A stretch of DNA of 64,000 nt from Stratiolaelaps scimitus (GCA_019614645.1 JABWDB010000021.1:4139501-4203500); one strand, 5' to 3'; positions 35,622 to 48,900 are shown, counted from the first letter of the stretch. Notes: generated by a model from the letters alone, not told the origin. Made by a program: numbers and translations.

Positions 35622-37052
35622 TCATGAGCTACCCGAGGCGGCCGTTGTTGGCTCACTTGTTGTTGCTGCTGTTGAAGACGCCGCTTCGTCAGCCGACGAT
35701 GTCGCAACTTTAGTGGCAACACTTGACGAGACTGAAGCTTCGCTTGTTGACGATGCACCACTTTCAGTGATAGCGGAAGCTGCAGTTGTAGAGGGACTTG
35801 CCTCTGTGCTCAAGGTGGATACTACCTCGCTGGAGGAGCTGGCTGCCGCTGGCGCCTCCGGCGTTGCCTCCACCTTTGCCGCGACAATAGCCGGAGCGCT
35901 ATCTACCTGATTCTCAGGTTTGGCGTCCTCAGCGGGAGCCACTTTCGTTCCGGCAAGCGCGATAGGTGCCGACGTGGTGCCGTCGATATGGATCTCCTGA
36001 GCAGGAATCATATCACTTCTTGCTGCTTGAACGGGAGCTTCTTCGATTGTGGCGAGCGCAGGAGCAGGATCTGCTGACGGGGCAGGTACTGGTTTTTGGA
36101 CTTCGACAGGAGCAACCTCAACAGGGGCAATGACTACCACGGGCATTGGAGTTTCCACAGGGGTAATCGCTGCAGCAGGCATCGGGGAGTCGGCAGGGAC
36201 AATCACAGCTTCGGGCATCGAAGCTTCAACGGGAGGTTCGGCGTCGACTGCAGATGGCAGCATGACCATTGGAGGTTCTGGTTTGCTAAACTGAACAGGC
36301 ACCACCTGTGCATCTATAGGAACCACCACAGATTCGGGCATAGAAGCTTCCGCAGAAGGCTGTAGAGCGCGTTTGGACAAAGCAGAAATCTCGGTAACGG
36401 ACTCGTCTTTAGGCGAGGATACAACTATGATCTCCGGCATCTTCGCCATGACCTCAGCCACCACTTCAGCTGCTTCCTTGGCCATGACCGCGTCATTCTG
36501 GACAATATCGTTGGCAGCATCCGCGGGAGCGGCAGCAGAGGCCGGCATGGCTGCTGGAACGGGCTGGGAGGCCATGATTTCGTCAATCACCTTCATTGCT
36601 TCTACCACAGGCGCCAATGCCTCTTTGACTTGAGGTACCGTTTCCATCGCGTCCTTCATGACGATGACTTCCTGAGGAACTTCTGGAACACTAACGGGTG
36701 CCGGCGCCGGAGAAGGTGCCGCGGCAATTGCTAGTGCATTGTCGGCACGCGATGCCGCCTCCGGCATAGCCTCAGGTGCAGCGGCGGGGGCCGCTGGGGC
36801 TGCTGGGGCAGCAGGTTCGACTGCCGGACTAGGAGCCGGTGATGAACTGGCCTCCTCAACAACGGCAGGGACCATGCTGGAAGTTTCAAGTGGCGCTTGT
36901 GACGACACAACATCATTCACCTTGGGGGTGGTGTTTGTATCCGTGGTTGTGTCGGCACTACGTATCCCGCGGGTAAGACTTTGACCTAGGCTCTTGGCCT
37001 GCGAAAACTGGGCCAGGGCCACACAGATGGAGAGCACTATCAGCACCCTCAT
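35622..37052 (-). CDS. Secreted Ala/Pro/Val/Ser-rich low-complexity protein
   Basis: A single uninterrupted exon of 476 codons. Residues 1-19 (MRVLIVLSICVALAQFSQA) are a clear signal peptide. The mature part has no cysteine and is dominated by Ala, Pro, Val, Ser, Thr and Glu. The N-terminal third has PAAPAAP-type runs, the middle has degenerate repeats of the form MPEAVIVPADSPMP/VETPMPVVVIAPVE, and the C-terminal 80 residues are Ser/Thr/Ala-rich and could be O-glycosylated. There is one dibasic KR near the middle (ALSKRALQ). No chitin-binding Rebers-Riddiford motif is visible. Such proteins are often cuticular, secretory-gland or egg-coat components, but the role here is unknown. A TATA-like element lies about 200 bp upstream and a poly(A) signal 133 nt downstream, which supports a complete gene. 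Confidence 0.8.
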   Translation of the reverse strand: MRVLIVLSICVALAQFSQAKSLGQSLTRGIRSADTTTDTNTTPKVNDVVSSQAPLETSSMVPAVVEEASSSPAPSPAVEPAAPAAPAAPAAAPEAMPEAASRADNALAIAAAPSPAPAPVSVPEVPQEVIVMKDAMETVPQVKEALAPVVEAMKVIDEIMASQPVPAAMPASAAAPADAANDIVQNDAVMAKEAAEVVAEVMAKMPEIIVVSSPKDESVTEISALSKRALQPSAEASMPESVVVPIDAQVVPVQFSKPEPPMVMLPSAVDAEPPVEASMPEAVIVPADSPMPAAAITPVETPMPVVVIAPVEVAPVEVQKPVPAPSADPAPALATIEEAPVQAARSDMIPAQEIHIDGTTSAPIALAGTKVAPAEDAKPENQVDSAPAIVAAKVEATPEAPAAASSSSEVVSTLSTEASPSTTAASAITESGASSTSEASVSSSVATKVATSSADEAASSTAATTSEPTTAASGSS

Positions 37053-37246
37053 ATTTTCCGTTTGTCTTCGGGGTTGGATCAGTTGTCAACTGACAGGAGC
37101 GACCTTCACTTGAACTACTGCAGGCCGATGTTGGGTACCACAATGACGATCACTACTAGCACTAGCAAACCTGGCCGATCAAGACCGCCAAGACAGATAG
37201 ATAGATAGATAAATGTGCTGTGCGTGAGTGAGGGTTGTCGCCCGTT

Positions 37247-37254
37247 CTTATATC
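37247..37254 (-). promoter_or_regulatory. TATA-like element of the Ala/Pro/Val-rich secreted protein gene
   Basis: On the minus strand the sequence reads GATATAAGAA, a good TATA-box match about 195-200 bp upstream of the start codon. That leaves room for a 5' UTR of roughly 165 nt. No experimental start site is known. Confidence 0.45.
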
Positions 37255-40104
37255 GCCGCCAGCGGGAAAGGGACGAAACGCTACGCCACAGGTGGCCCTC
37301 GGTGGCGGTTCGACTTTCATTGGGGAGGACAGATCGTCGCCTCCTTGGCTACGATATGGACACGCCGGATGCAGCTGCTGCTGCTGCAGCCATTACGAGA
37401 ATGGCACAACACAGCGAATACTAGCGACCACCAATACTGTGGCATTACCATTGGCACGAGGACTGTGACTCATCAGTACGTTTCAGTCAGACAGACCGAC
37501 CGACCAATGGATATGAAATACATTCACACTTAGTATCGCCGCCAGCACCAACAACAACAGCAACAAATCACCATTGCACCACCGCTCTCTCGCTCCGCCG
37601 TCTATCTTGCTGTGTAAACATTATGTAATCGATGCTCGACAGTTGAGATCCCGGAAGGGTCATCTCTGATTGCGAAGTGCGCTGACGCCGTCTTCGACAA
37701 CTTCGTTGGCTGCTAAACACCGAGTATTCACTCATCGCAACAACAGCTCTCACCCCCCACTACGACTATAGCTAATAGTGACGTTGCCACGAACTGTTGT
37801 CGATGGCGAGTGACGGTTACGCACGCTGTATCTGGGAGGTGGTCGACAACCAAGTCACGACGAGTGGCGTGTGGAGCTTCTGTAGCCACGTCGTCGTTGT
37901 TATCCAATGCGGGCGTCGGATCGCGGTAAACGGTCGATCACAGGCGAACAACGTGGGCCGTCGTGTCGATGCGCGGACGACACGTCTTCTGGGGGGTTGC
38001 CAGGGCGAGCGCATTCGGAACGAAAATACAGTAACATCACTAGTAATAGTAGTAGAAGGATAAAGTAGGAATGACAGCAGCACGCGGCATTAGTCGTTCG
38101 CGCCGTGCTGCCGTATTTCGTTTATCCTTCTCCCGAATGGTCCAATGCATGACACCGCACCGAATTCAGCGATGGTCAATGGCAGGCGGCGATACCTCCG
38201 CAGGCTACTTTACTACCTGCGCCTCATTAACAGGCAAAACCCTCAAATTTGTCACGGGACAACTGATGTTGCCGCTGAATGAGCTGGACGCGCGCCGTTC
38301 AATTGCGATGAAGAAGTAGACGGCGATTGGGGCGTGGGGGGGAGGGTGGGGTGGTAGTGGGGTAATTTTTGTCCACTCGACGATAACCTACCTCACTTCA
38401 CTTTCGCCTTCGATCGACGACGATTTTTCTGAATTCATTCTGAATGCACACACATATCCCCTCCAGCCCCGCAACCACAGAGACAGACCAATCGGCATAT
38501 ATATATATATATATATACAACGTCATACAGACGGCGGACAGACAGAATTTGCTCCTGTCGAATCGAGCATGTTGCGCTGTTTGTCTCGCCGCTCACCGAC
38601 TCGCTAAGTGGGTTCGCCAGTATAGACTTGCATGTGTGCATTGGTCTGTGGGTGTAATTTTCAGCAAGTGGAAAGCAATCCATTACCACTCGATTTCAAC
38701 GTGCACCGATGATTCTGCTGCTGCTTCTGTTTCAACTGCGTAGCGCGGAGATTTTCTGAGAAAATCAATTTGTTGTGATTCTCGATTTTTATTCTGACGT
38801 CGCATAGCGAACGGTCCCACGTTGCAGCAGCAGCAGCATTAACAAAGCTTAGTTTGTAGCGAGGTCGGGGTCGACGACGATGACGCGAGGGCCGGGCATA
38901 GCCAGCATTCGCGGATACCAGGGGGGTATAGTTAGATGGTCTTGTTGGCCTAAGAAATCGTTGCAAATGTTGGCGCCCCGCACGACGGTTTCCTGAGATG
39001 ACACACCGTCGCCGTCACTTGAATCTATTCAGTACCCTGCAACATCCTGCAACATACATCCAGTGATGGATCGATGGGTACCAAATGAATCACGTAACAT
39101 TGTGTAACCGCGTCTACAACGAAAGAGTTGCAAAGAGCGCGGGAGGTAGACGGAGTCCCGTAGAAAATGGACAGCTCCATCTTTCTAACCACGGGGGAAC
39201 GATTTCTGGCTGCGGTAAGAACAGCATCAAATTAGCGAACGATGATAGTGATATTAATAATGATAATAATCATCCTAGTACCATATTGGCATTTGTCTAA
39301 TGCAAGCAAAGAGGCAGAGACAGGAGATAGGATGGTTATGGTGTCGCTCGTATGAAGAGGACGACCCTCGTGAGGGGTTCGCTCCGAAGATAAACGTCTA
39401 AAAATAAAACGCTAGACATATGATAGATAATCGAAGGAAACTGTAACTGAAGAAACGGACAGCAACAATTATACAAGGCGATGAATCGTCGTTGCTCAAG
39501 AACGTTGTCAAGAAAAGGGTCATTATGCTCTAGGTAACTCCTCTCTCTCCCCCTCTCTCTATCTCTCTCTCATGCGCGCCGGGTCTCTTGTGTCACTTCC
39601 TTAAATGTAGACATTCTACTTAATTAATAGGGGATGACTCAAATGGTTCTTCTGAAGGGATGATATTCAACATACAAATTGTTGTTCTAAAATCATTTGA
39701 CCGCTGACCCTGGAATCGTTATCAAATACCAGCGATATGCATACGTGATCACATCGATAATGCGTACCCGTCTAGAATCAACAACGTTTCTTAACGACTA
39801 CGCTTCAGTTCTTGGAAGTCTCTCATAGTCTCTACACTTAAATATATATCACTTGAAATTAAATGCCTATAGGCGTCTCATCATTAAAAGGTCAGATGAC
39901 CAAAGATACATAACCATAATAAAACAAAAGAGTGGCCTTGGACTTTTTTCTCTGCTTTTAGCTTCGGCGCATTTATTGTTCTTGTCTTTTTTACGGGGCA
40001 CCAACTATTTCACATAAACAGCTGAGGCAAAGTCTTCAACCCTAACAAACAGATTTGGGGTGGTTTTAAATTATACTATTTGAAGTCATAATGCTGAATT
40101 ACTA
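37255..40104. other. Upstream region of the secreted protein gene and flank, no gene recognised
   Basis: Contains CTG/CAG runs near 37370-37386 and 38825-38838, a (TA)n run at 38497-38518, a G-rich stretch around 38330-38362 and a CT-rich tract at 39541-39571. Several short open frames occur on both strands, but they overlap repeats and show no domain. Confidence 0.45.
38497..38518. repeat. (AT)n microsatellite
   Basis: About 22 bases of AT repeat upstream of the secreted-protein gene. Confidence 0.92.
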
Positions 40105-40252
40105 GTCAGCGCGGTGGCTTGGGCGGCTAAGTGGTCTCTGGCTGTCGAAAGCCAGAGGTGGCGGGTTCGAGCCCGCTGCGAGACATATAAGAGAGCTTAA
40201 GCATTGTGAAATTGCAACTCCTTTAATAAACCAATAAAGCTTTACCTTTAAC
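40105..40252 (+). mobile_element. tRNA-derived SINE (family 1), better preserved copy
   Basis: The head is tRNA-like: an A-box-like GTGGCTTGGGCGGCTAAGTGG, an anticodon-arm-like inverted repeat CTCTGGC/GCCAGAG around TGTCGAAA (serine CGA-like), and a near-consensus B box GGTTCGAGCCC at 40163-40173. It cannot be a functional tRNA: the acceptor arms do not pair and the anticodon and T loops have wrong lengths. The body (ACATATAAGAGAGCTTAAGC, ATTGTGAAA, AATAAACCAATAAAGC) ends in an ACCTTT-type tail and is homologous to 8718-8822 on the other strand. No clear target-site duplication was found. Confidence 0.75.
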
Positions 40253-43200
40253 TTATTAGCAACCAACATAGACACTCATCGGGTTTGGCGGATTCTTTGT
40301 ATACTAAACTGATGTCCCAAGTGGGTTTGTACCATAGGTGCCACTTTTCTAACGGGTTTTGTTCCATCGGTCATGCGGGACATACCTGAGCTTTCTCCAA
40401 CATGCTGATCCCGAAATCAACGTAGTTACGAATTTTTGCTAGGACTCTATATGTGCTTTTCTCACAGAGTGTCAACACTTCTAAATAGACTTGCTATTAA
40501 TTGTTGTGCTCGGATATTTCGTGCAAACTAAATAGTCTTTACACAAGTGCCGGATATGAAAGCCTTCGAACGGGGGATTCTTTGAGCTTCAATGTACATG
40601 TTACTTTTTTTTTCCCCTCAACACAGAATAACAGATACACATGCCGATTTAGGTACCACAGAATACCCCTTCCAAACATGCAAAACTCCCAACAAGAAGA
40701 CAGATCAAGGATGAAAACAAAGTGTCGAACCTCTACACCAATTAGTAGGATGCTGAGGACGCCACATACAGGATGCCACACCACTGATATCACTTTACCA
40801 CCGATCGATCGTAGAGAACAATCTACTGTGAGCAGTGTTAAAGCGTGCAACAATTCGTATCATGAATTATTATAGCTATTTAATACCGGACTGTGCGACT
40901 TTCTATTAATGTTGCAGCCGTTGTTTTCTTGGCTTTAGTTTGATAATATTGTGCACTTGCCGCCCCGCGGTGTCAATTTTATTACTCCGTCTATACGCTC
41001 AATTCAATTTTATGAATTGAGTCGTATCATTAGCTGATCTAACCCAACTTGTCGTATTTATAGTGTAGTCAAAATAATTTATAAGATCGTCAGCAATCAA
41101 ACATTTGGTCCAAGATGACGAACACTGCCAGCTGATCACTCAAAATACACCCGCAGTATTAACAGTTAAGTGTTAACCAATATAGCAATTACTAGACAGA
41201 TTTAAAAACAAATAGAAAAAAACGAAGTGGATCCGTCTGGCCATGCTGTATGTGTCAAATCCTTTTCCAAAATCATTCAACTATTCATTATGAGTGATTA
41301 GTATTCGACCAAAAAAAGCAAGCAAACAGTGGATACGAGTCCCGTCCTGATGTTCGCGGGATCATTATGCGTTATCAGCACGAACCATCATTGCCACGAT
41401 GGAAATGTTCCAACTTCACACGTTGAATCATTAAAGTTTTTCGCAGACATTTCGACAGTGTTCCAGAAGCCTGGCCAGCAGACGCAGTTACGCTGCAAAT
41501 CACAACAGACCAGTCATCAGTAGATTTCAGCGAGTGACCACGACCAGACTGTTGTGGAAGCTGTCAGCCGAAGACAGCGTTGTCAAGTCATGACAGAAGT
41601 TGGACTCACGGTTTGCGACAGAAAATCAATCCGACCCCCCATTGCACATTGTAATGATTACCCAGCGATCTTAGCCGGCACTTGCTCTGCTGTAGGGTTT
41701 ATTTTTATAGAAAAAAAAAAAGAAAAAGAACAAGCAAAAATCAAAACGCGAAACGTCCACCTGATCCTGTGTCTAGAGACGAGTGCGAGAGATAGCGAGA
41801 GATATATAGGAGAGTCTACGCACTTAGCAAATGTGTGGTGACAGGTGGATGTCTCGCGCTGCTTCGCGGCGGAGCAGTGGCCACAGATCTTTCGGGAATT
41901 AAGTTACACACCTCTTTGATACTTCACAGCATTTCGTTGGCTCCTCGATATGGATGTGCTTTTTTTTTCGTCACTATTTTCATTTTCTGCAACTTCTCCT
42001 TCTTTATTCCTTTGCTCGTTTCTGGTCGCGGTGTTTCACAACTGTTCAGCTCATCTGCGGGCGGGCGGGCGGGTGGACGAAGTGACACCGAAGTAACGAA
42101 GTCGTTTTTGTGATAGTGGCCAGCGGTTAACTGATCTCCTCACAGGTGAGTGGATACATTGCATAGCGCATTCGTTCATTGAGATGAAGAGACATTGTAT
42201 TAATGGAAGCATGTTGGCTTAGGTACGTTAGGTACTTAATCCGCCTTCATTGCTGGGGGGTGGGCGGTTCAATCTCAATAAACATTTAGGCGGGAACGTA
42301 TACGTTGATTCCACATACGGGCGGTTTCTTAGTGTTGACTGCGAATTATTATAAAAACAAACAATACAAGGCTACCGGTTTTTTTTGGAATGACAAGTAT
42401 ATAATGACCTATGTATAATAACCACGTAGTAGCCTTTAAAGAGGTTTATTTTTAATTAGCGAATCCCAAAGACTCTACGAGCAATCGGAAGACGATGTCT
42501 ACTGAGTTTTCTGAATCAATCCCTAACAAGGCAGAATCCTGTTAAAAAAAAGTGCAGTATATAGTTTCATTAATGAAGAGTCAGTCGCTACTAAGAACAG
42601 AAGAGACCCACTCCATTCACTATCTGTCTCTGTATTCCACCCTTTGTAGGGTGCAATTAATGAGTACAGCCGTATCTCTTAGAGAGATGGTCGCAATAGC
42701 TGCAACATAAGCGGCGTTGTTGTTGTTGTAGTTGAATATGTTTCATTAATGCTGCCACATGCGATTCGGATCGTCCAGCACAATGAACAGCAGTTAGATA
42801 TTGGCTACCTATATATAGATGCCTTGCTAGTTCTCATTATTGACCGTTCATATTTGCCTACTCTGAAAGGAAACGTATATATAGATTACGATCAATAGAT
42901 ATTATTCGTGCACATCGATCATCCAACACCGTTATCAGTGCTTTTATTATAATTACTCTCTCCATTTTTAGCTATGCCTAAACCTGAAGTGCACGGGTTT
43001 CAACCCCCACCTTCGCACATTTGCATTTACAAGGGTCCATCTTATGAAGCAATGCCGAACGCAGTCGCACCATGGATGTCAATTGTTGGCTGAAAGTCGT
43101 CCCGAAAACATGAGATTAGCTCATTCATTCACATCAGCGAAATTTCACATTTCGCTAAATCCAGCCGAAAATGAGGAACTTCCAGAATTTAGTTGTTTTT

Positions 43201-44061
43201 TCTTTTCCATGTTACGTTTGCATCAGTTTTTAATTAATATGATATATATATATATAGTCCAAACTACTGGTATTTAGCCGTTTTCATTATAATACTTATA
43301 GTATAGTTATCATTATTCCGAGCAACATGATTACGTCGCATTTCAACCCAGTCGAGGTCTGGCACCCCGACGTTCCTCATCGTTTACCACTGGCCGCTAT
43401 TGACAATCACGAATGCGGCAGAGAGAAAACAAAGAAAATACAATTTATTATTGCCATCGTCGGACCAAACAGCAATATGGGATATCCAGTTTATTTGATT
43501 GCACATTTGTGATTTAATTAGCAGCAATGCTAGCCGTCGTAGTGGCTAGCGCGCCACAATTTAATTGATATTGTGTTTAATGCTGCCAGCAACGGGTTGC
43601 TTCACTAAGGTCAGATGTTCTTGTCGCTGTGGTACATTGCCTGCTGCTGCTGCTATGTGCGCGTACACTGGCGCTGGATCATGTACTGGCACTGTACGTG
43701 AGTAGACTAGAAATTGTCGAGCGGTGACTTCGGGGGTCGCTTGGGCTCACCAGTGTAATGTTGCTCGAGCACCGCTTTCTGCAGCATTGTCGTGGATCAT
43801 GGCGAGCATTGGCCGGGGGACAAATAACAGCCTCCTTCTCAAATTGCCACATCGGCGGTCACCGCGAGCGTTGACGTGAGCAGCTGTAGCGATGCTGATA
43901 CTAGATCAGGGTGTGGAAGACGTCGATATGCGAAGAAGAGAGGTCTAACCACAGCGACGCAGTAAGAGCAACAAATGGTGGCAACAGCAATAAGCATGCC
44001 GATAATCACCCCGTTAACAGAACAGAACAACACGCTATCCGCTAATCCAATGCCCCATATA

Positions 44062-44086
44062 CATATATATATATATATATATATAT
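44062..44086. repeat. (AT)n microsatellite
   Basis: About 25 bases of AT dinucleotide repeat followed by a short GT run. Confidence 0.95.
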
Positions 44087-45086
44087 GTGTGTATTTAATC
44101 AGCAGCAGCAAATAGATGAATGTGAATGAATCGTACGACGACGGTGTTTGCTGTCGATACAGTCAGCATTACGATGCCAACGCCTGTTGATGATGCTGTG
44201 ACTATCTCTTGCTGATTATTATATACTACTACCACTGATAATAGTTGACTGACTGACTCCTACAGCGGTATTGGATGGGCGAGTTGATAAAGAACCATTC
44301 TTAGTTGAAACAATAAAGCATCGTGTATGTATGTACTTTTGAAGGGAAATGACTATCGCAGTGGAAGCTACGTCGATGGTGTAAAAGTGATTGAACCCTT
44401 ACAGTTGCATTGAAAACATCGATTGTTAATTTGTCTTCCACAAATGCCTTCAGTAGTTATGATATGATGCTATAATGCTTAAAGTGATCGAGTTCAGGTA
44501 AGATCGAACTCTATTGATTGGGTTTGGAACGATTGCAGGCAAACAAATGCGGAACACATGAAAGACAAGCATATATGCCATGAGTTATGGGGCCGTAGTT
44601 TATACCATTGTAGCTCCGCTTTGTTTATTAATTACACATAATTATTTTGCTAATTGTACAGCTAGATCATTTCAGAAATTGGAGATAGAAGAGAGGGTGA
44701 CGACGAGGTAAGAGTTTATCGCGAGGACTTCCTCCCATTTCATCGTAATGCTCCAATACTTGTCTGTCTAATCTAGGATATGAAAACACACAAAAAAAGA
44801 ACATACTCCTCAAAGTGAGATAATACTCTAGATCGTTACCGTCGAAGTGGCTGCACCGTTTCATTCGAAGCATGCAGTACTCATTCTTGAATTGGTTTTT
44901 GAGATGTCGAGATGTTTGCGTAAGGTGTCCGCAAAATATTGTACAGAGATTGATGGAACAGGATGGTGGCGTATTTTATTCGCTGGGGATCAAATCGACT
45001 CAGTTGCGTACCTCGGGCAAAAACATCTTTTCCGTTTCGAATTATTGGCGCTAAAAAGCTGATGTAACATTGTATCGAAAATCGAG

Positions 45087-45102
45087 TGACCTTGACCTTG
45101 AC
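45087..45102 (-). promoter_or_regulatory. Tandem nuclear-receptor-type half-sites (TCAAGGTCA on the minus strand)
   Basis: The plus strand reads TGACCT-TGACCT-TGAC. On the minus strand this gives two overlapping matches to the extended half-site TCAAGGTCA bound by FTZ-F1 and ERR monomers. Regulatory use is inferred from sequence only. Confidence 0.3.
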
Positions 45103-45881
45103 AGGGAGATGTTTGACTAACCGAATGGTTGTTGCGCATAATGTTTTTCTTCCAGTGTAACAGCTTCGTAGAGGTACAGCCCGTTATGAGATCATATGTC
45201 AGCACGTGTACACAGAGTGTAACGGACCGCAAAATGTCTATGCGCCTAGCCCTCCTTTTCAAAAGCACCTTGTGGTGAAGCAGGCACGTTCAGCATGATT
45301 AATTCGATGAATCGACGATTATTGACCACTCGCTTGAATCAGCCTTATGTGACTGATTACATTTGAATTATTTAGCTTATCGTCTTCTAGTAACTTGTAC
45401 TAACCATGGTGCACTAGCTAGAGTTGTTATTCAAATAATCTGCCAGAAACGGATGCTATCTATAAATTATTGATGTTCATTTACGAGACTCTATCTCGGT
45501 TCTCAATAATTGGAGATGCTGGAAACAGGGTAAGGCTCCATGCCAGCTCATGCTGTATGGGGTGTACAGGCAATAGACACATATTGTTATTTGTGTGTCT
45601 ATGTCTATCCATAGTAGTCGGGTTAACTACCTAGCTAGCTTACTAATTAGTCGTGCCGACTCTTCCAGAATAACCCCATCTCCCGCCCCCCGAGAATGGC
45701 CCCGTTCGTTACGACGATGATGTCGATCATGATAATGCTGATGATTATGGATACGGCCACGAAATGCCAAAATGAGTAGCTCCTTGTAGAAACCGTGTAC
45801 AGACAAACAACCATGCGCCATAATTGCCCAATCCGATAGACAACTTTTTCTCGTTTTTTCTTACATGATTGCTAAACAATT

Positions 45882-45885
<4 letters not shown>

Positions 45886-45923
<38 letters not shown>
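45886..45923. repeat. (TA)n microsatellite
   Basis: Uninterrupted TA/AT run of about 38 bases. Confidence 0.95.
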
Positions 45924-45926
<3 letters not shown>

Positions 45927-48900
45927 GGTAATTCGGTCGTTTACATACCAACATGCACAATCATTCTGAACATGCCAACCGTGACCAATCTCAGACGGTG
46001 ACGGTGGCGGCAGCTTAGTCCACTGCTTACTAAGTCCATTTAAAATATGGATAAGTCTTGTTGCGATGCTCCTGCTGTTGCTGTTAATCTGGTATGAAGT
46101 TCTGTTGCTCAAAGAGCACAGCGCTTGCCTTCCTGTCAGTGGAGTCTGATGATACATATTTAGTGTCTGTATATCTGGCACGTCAACACTTTCTGACTGA
46201 GCGACGAGCAAGGAAGTCCGTTGGATTGCTATTACCGTGGTCATCGCTTCGATGTATTGAAGTGTTGAATTTCTTTCCTCGAAATGACAGATGAGCACGC
46301 CTGTGTAGGGTTGTGCTCTGGATTACCCAGAATAGATTTATGTAACGAACTGGTAGAAAACTGACAATCAACATGGAACGCGATATCAGGGTGATTCAAC
46401 AACAACTCTTAATCGGGGCCACCATAGTCGTGCAAAGCACAATACCAAGCAAGTACATCGGTTATCATATACAGGACGAATGCTTACTCGATAATTTTTT
46501 TCGATATATCGACAGTGTTATAATGATATCGGAAAAATCGTTCAGGGAGATTACCTACAAATTCAAAATTGTTAAAGTATTGAACAATTTTAAAACTTTC
46601 GAAATCTTCAAAAATGTGAAAAATTTTAGAAATCATTTCCTCGCAAATTTTGTCTAAGTTCTTGTAGCATTATCGTGGAGGAAGTAACCCGCACGGATGC
46701 ATAGAGAGAGTATTGAACAGAAGAGACCTACTCTCATGTACACGAACTAGAACTTATGTAAGCTTGACCCGTTGAAAGGTATGTGCGTAGTAATCCCAGG
46801 AGCTGCATGCCCTCCAAATTAGCCGAAGTCGACCTGAGAGTAATCTGTAGGTAACTTACTCTACGCACGAATTTCCACGTATAGACAACGCACTGTACAA
46901 TATAAAGAAATGGTAGTTAGTTTACTACCCAATAAATTGATAGGTAACATTTATCAGTCGATCGATTTTTATGGGAATTCATATGTTAGCTCGGAACGCG
47001 ATGAATATTCTTACCATTCACTGGTCAGTTTCGCTATCAAGCAATTCACCTATTCTTGCTGTAGCTCCAAACAGAATAGTTGGGGACTATTGCTCAGACG
47101 ATGTGTTAAATGTAAAATTTAATATTTTTGTCTCATATTTAATATATTTCTTTATTTTAATATTGAATACCTTCCTCATCACCTGAACCTAGTATTGGCA
47201 AAAAAAAAAACAATACACACATAAAATACTTTTTCTAGGATCATTAAAGCTTTAAGCGCGGCGATCCGTAAACGGTCGCGGGATGTTGGCTACATTGTCC
47301 CCGTTCTCCTTCAAGTTCTAAAACGATCCGGTGCTCTTGTGGTTGATTCCGTCAATCCCAGGTAATGCGCCCGTGGTCCCGATGGCTAGATACACTTGGC
47401 CCCTCTTCATCGAAGCGAAGTCTTTGACCGTTTTATGTTGCATTTCGCTCTTTTAGGGCCCTGCTGTTTCGCCGCCCACGAGTGATAGCGATCTGTGATC
47501 TATTATTATTCTGGACAGCCGCGACGCGAGACATCGGTCAATGAGAGACCTGTGAATTCAGCGGCCAGAGACAGTAGCAAATAGCACCTCTTCATCAACT
47601 TGAGCAATATTCATTACGAGTTCTTCATTCTGAAACTGCTGAGATGAGGGAATAGACCAAGCTGTACTCGTTGTGGCAATGCTCGTCAAATGTCATCATT
47701 ATTCGTCATTGTGTCGTTGCTGGTTGATGCTGTGTTGTTGTAGCTGCTCTCACTCCATCGTTTGGCTTCACGGCACTCTGCAGAGGCGCAGAGCAACGTA
47801 TTGGTCAACATCGACACTCGAAGCGCTTCCGTTTGGGCTGCCATCAACGTTACAACAGTGGTGTAGTTCAGAGCGAATTGGTGAAATTTTCATTTGTCTC
47901 GTACACGGTTTCTCCCTGCAAGATCTTTTGCCTTGACGGCTACGGCGTTTCCTCTCCTTGTCCTGATCTCGCTGCCGTTGTTCATATGTTCATAAACGGA
48001 TGATTTGTCAGGGCGTCTGATGATACTTTCACGCTAAAAAGAGAAGTACTAAAACATCGAGGAAATTTGTGGATTGTTAACTAACTTCTACAACAGGCAA
48101 CACCGTGTTCATAATTTATGTAGTGCTGCCTCCATTGAAGAACGAGTTCCGGGTGGAACTCGGCGTCTCTGTAGCCAAGATATTTAAAACGTGTTTTGTA
48201 GAATATATTCTATGCTTGACGTTGACTTCGATTTCGTTTTGAAACATCTATTCGAAGTAATTCACTGATTATTCGAACAATACTCACTGAAAATAGTTGA
48301 ATTTTTAAGCATCAAAATCCACCAGCATATCATATTAAAGAGTGGAGTCATATTTTAGCATTATTATTATTATTGTACATTCACATTTTATTTAACAAAT
48401 CGAGAATAAACCTCATGGCCAGTTGCTTATTTTAGTAAGATCATAGATTCTTTTCGACTTGGTCTAACTAACGATTAGCGGCGAAATCTAAACGCAGGTG
48501 GTCATTTCCGGCAACTCACCTTGCTAAACGTCACCCGACCATTTGCTTACCGAAATGGTTAGTTTCAATTTAAACATGAAATGTCATAAGTGACAGCAAC
48601 GTAACAGCAGCAGCAGCAGCTCTAACCAGCTAGAAGGATGAGAAGAAGATGAAGAAAAAACTCACATTTCCTGGAATATACAAATTTTGCAAACATCCTG
48701 TACAGAATATTGATGCAATAGCATGTCTCCTGCGGCGGTGGCCAAAACAGTGGTGGCTGATCTCGTGACGAAATGCTCAATGTGCGTTGTACGAAACAAC
48801 GATTCGTTCGGCCGTTCATTCGATGGCCTGCAACTCTAAGCGGTCTGACCAATCGTACGATCTTGGATACTTGTTTTCTGTGCCGCAGATGCTCGATGTG

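Larger units (their letters stand above)
40253..45885. other. Gene-poor region, part 1
   Basis: No protein gene I can defend. Contents: an A/G-rich tract near 41708-41735, a GGGC repeat near 42058-42074, (TA)n at 44062-44086, CTG runs around 43643 and a triple TGACCT array at 45087-45102. Open frames are short and lack domain signatures. It may be intergenic or intronic to a gene beyond the window. Confidence 0.4.

Noticed and set aside
40105..40185. A functional tRNA-Ser(CGA) gene
   Set aside because: The acceptor arms do not pair, the anticodon loop has eight positions and the T loop does not fit seven. A homologous non-tRNA body follows directly, so it is a SINE head.
42205..42290. Another tRNA-like sequence (TGGCTTAGG followed by GGTTCAATCTC)
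   Set aside because: Only partial A- and B-box matches, no convincing cloverleaf, and no similarity to the other SINE bodies in the window.
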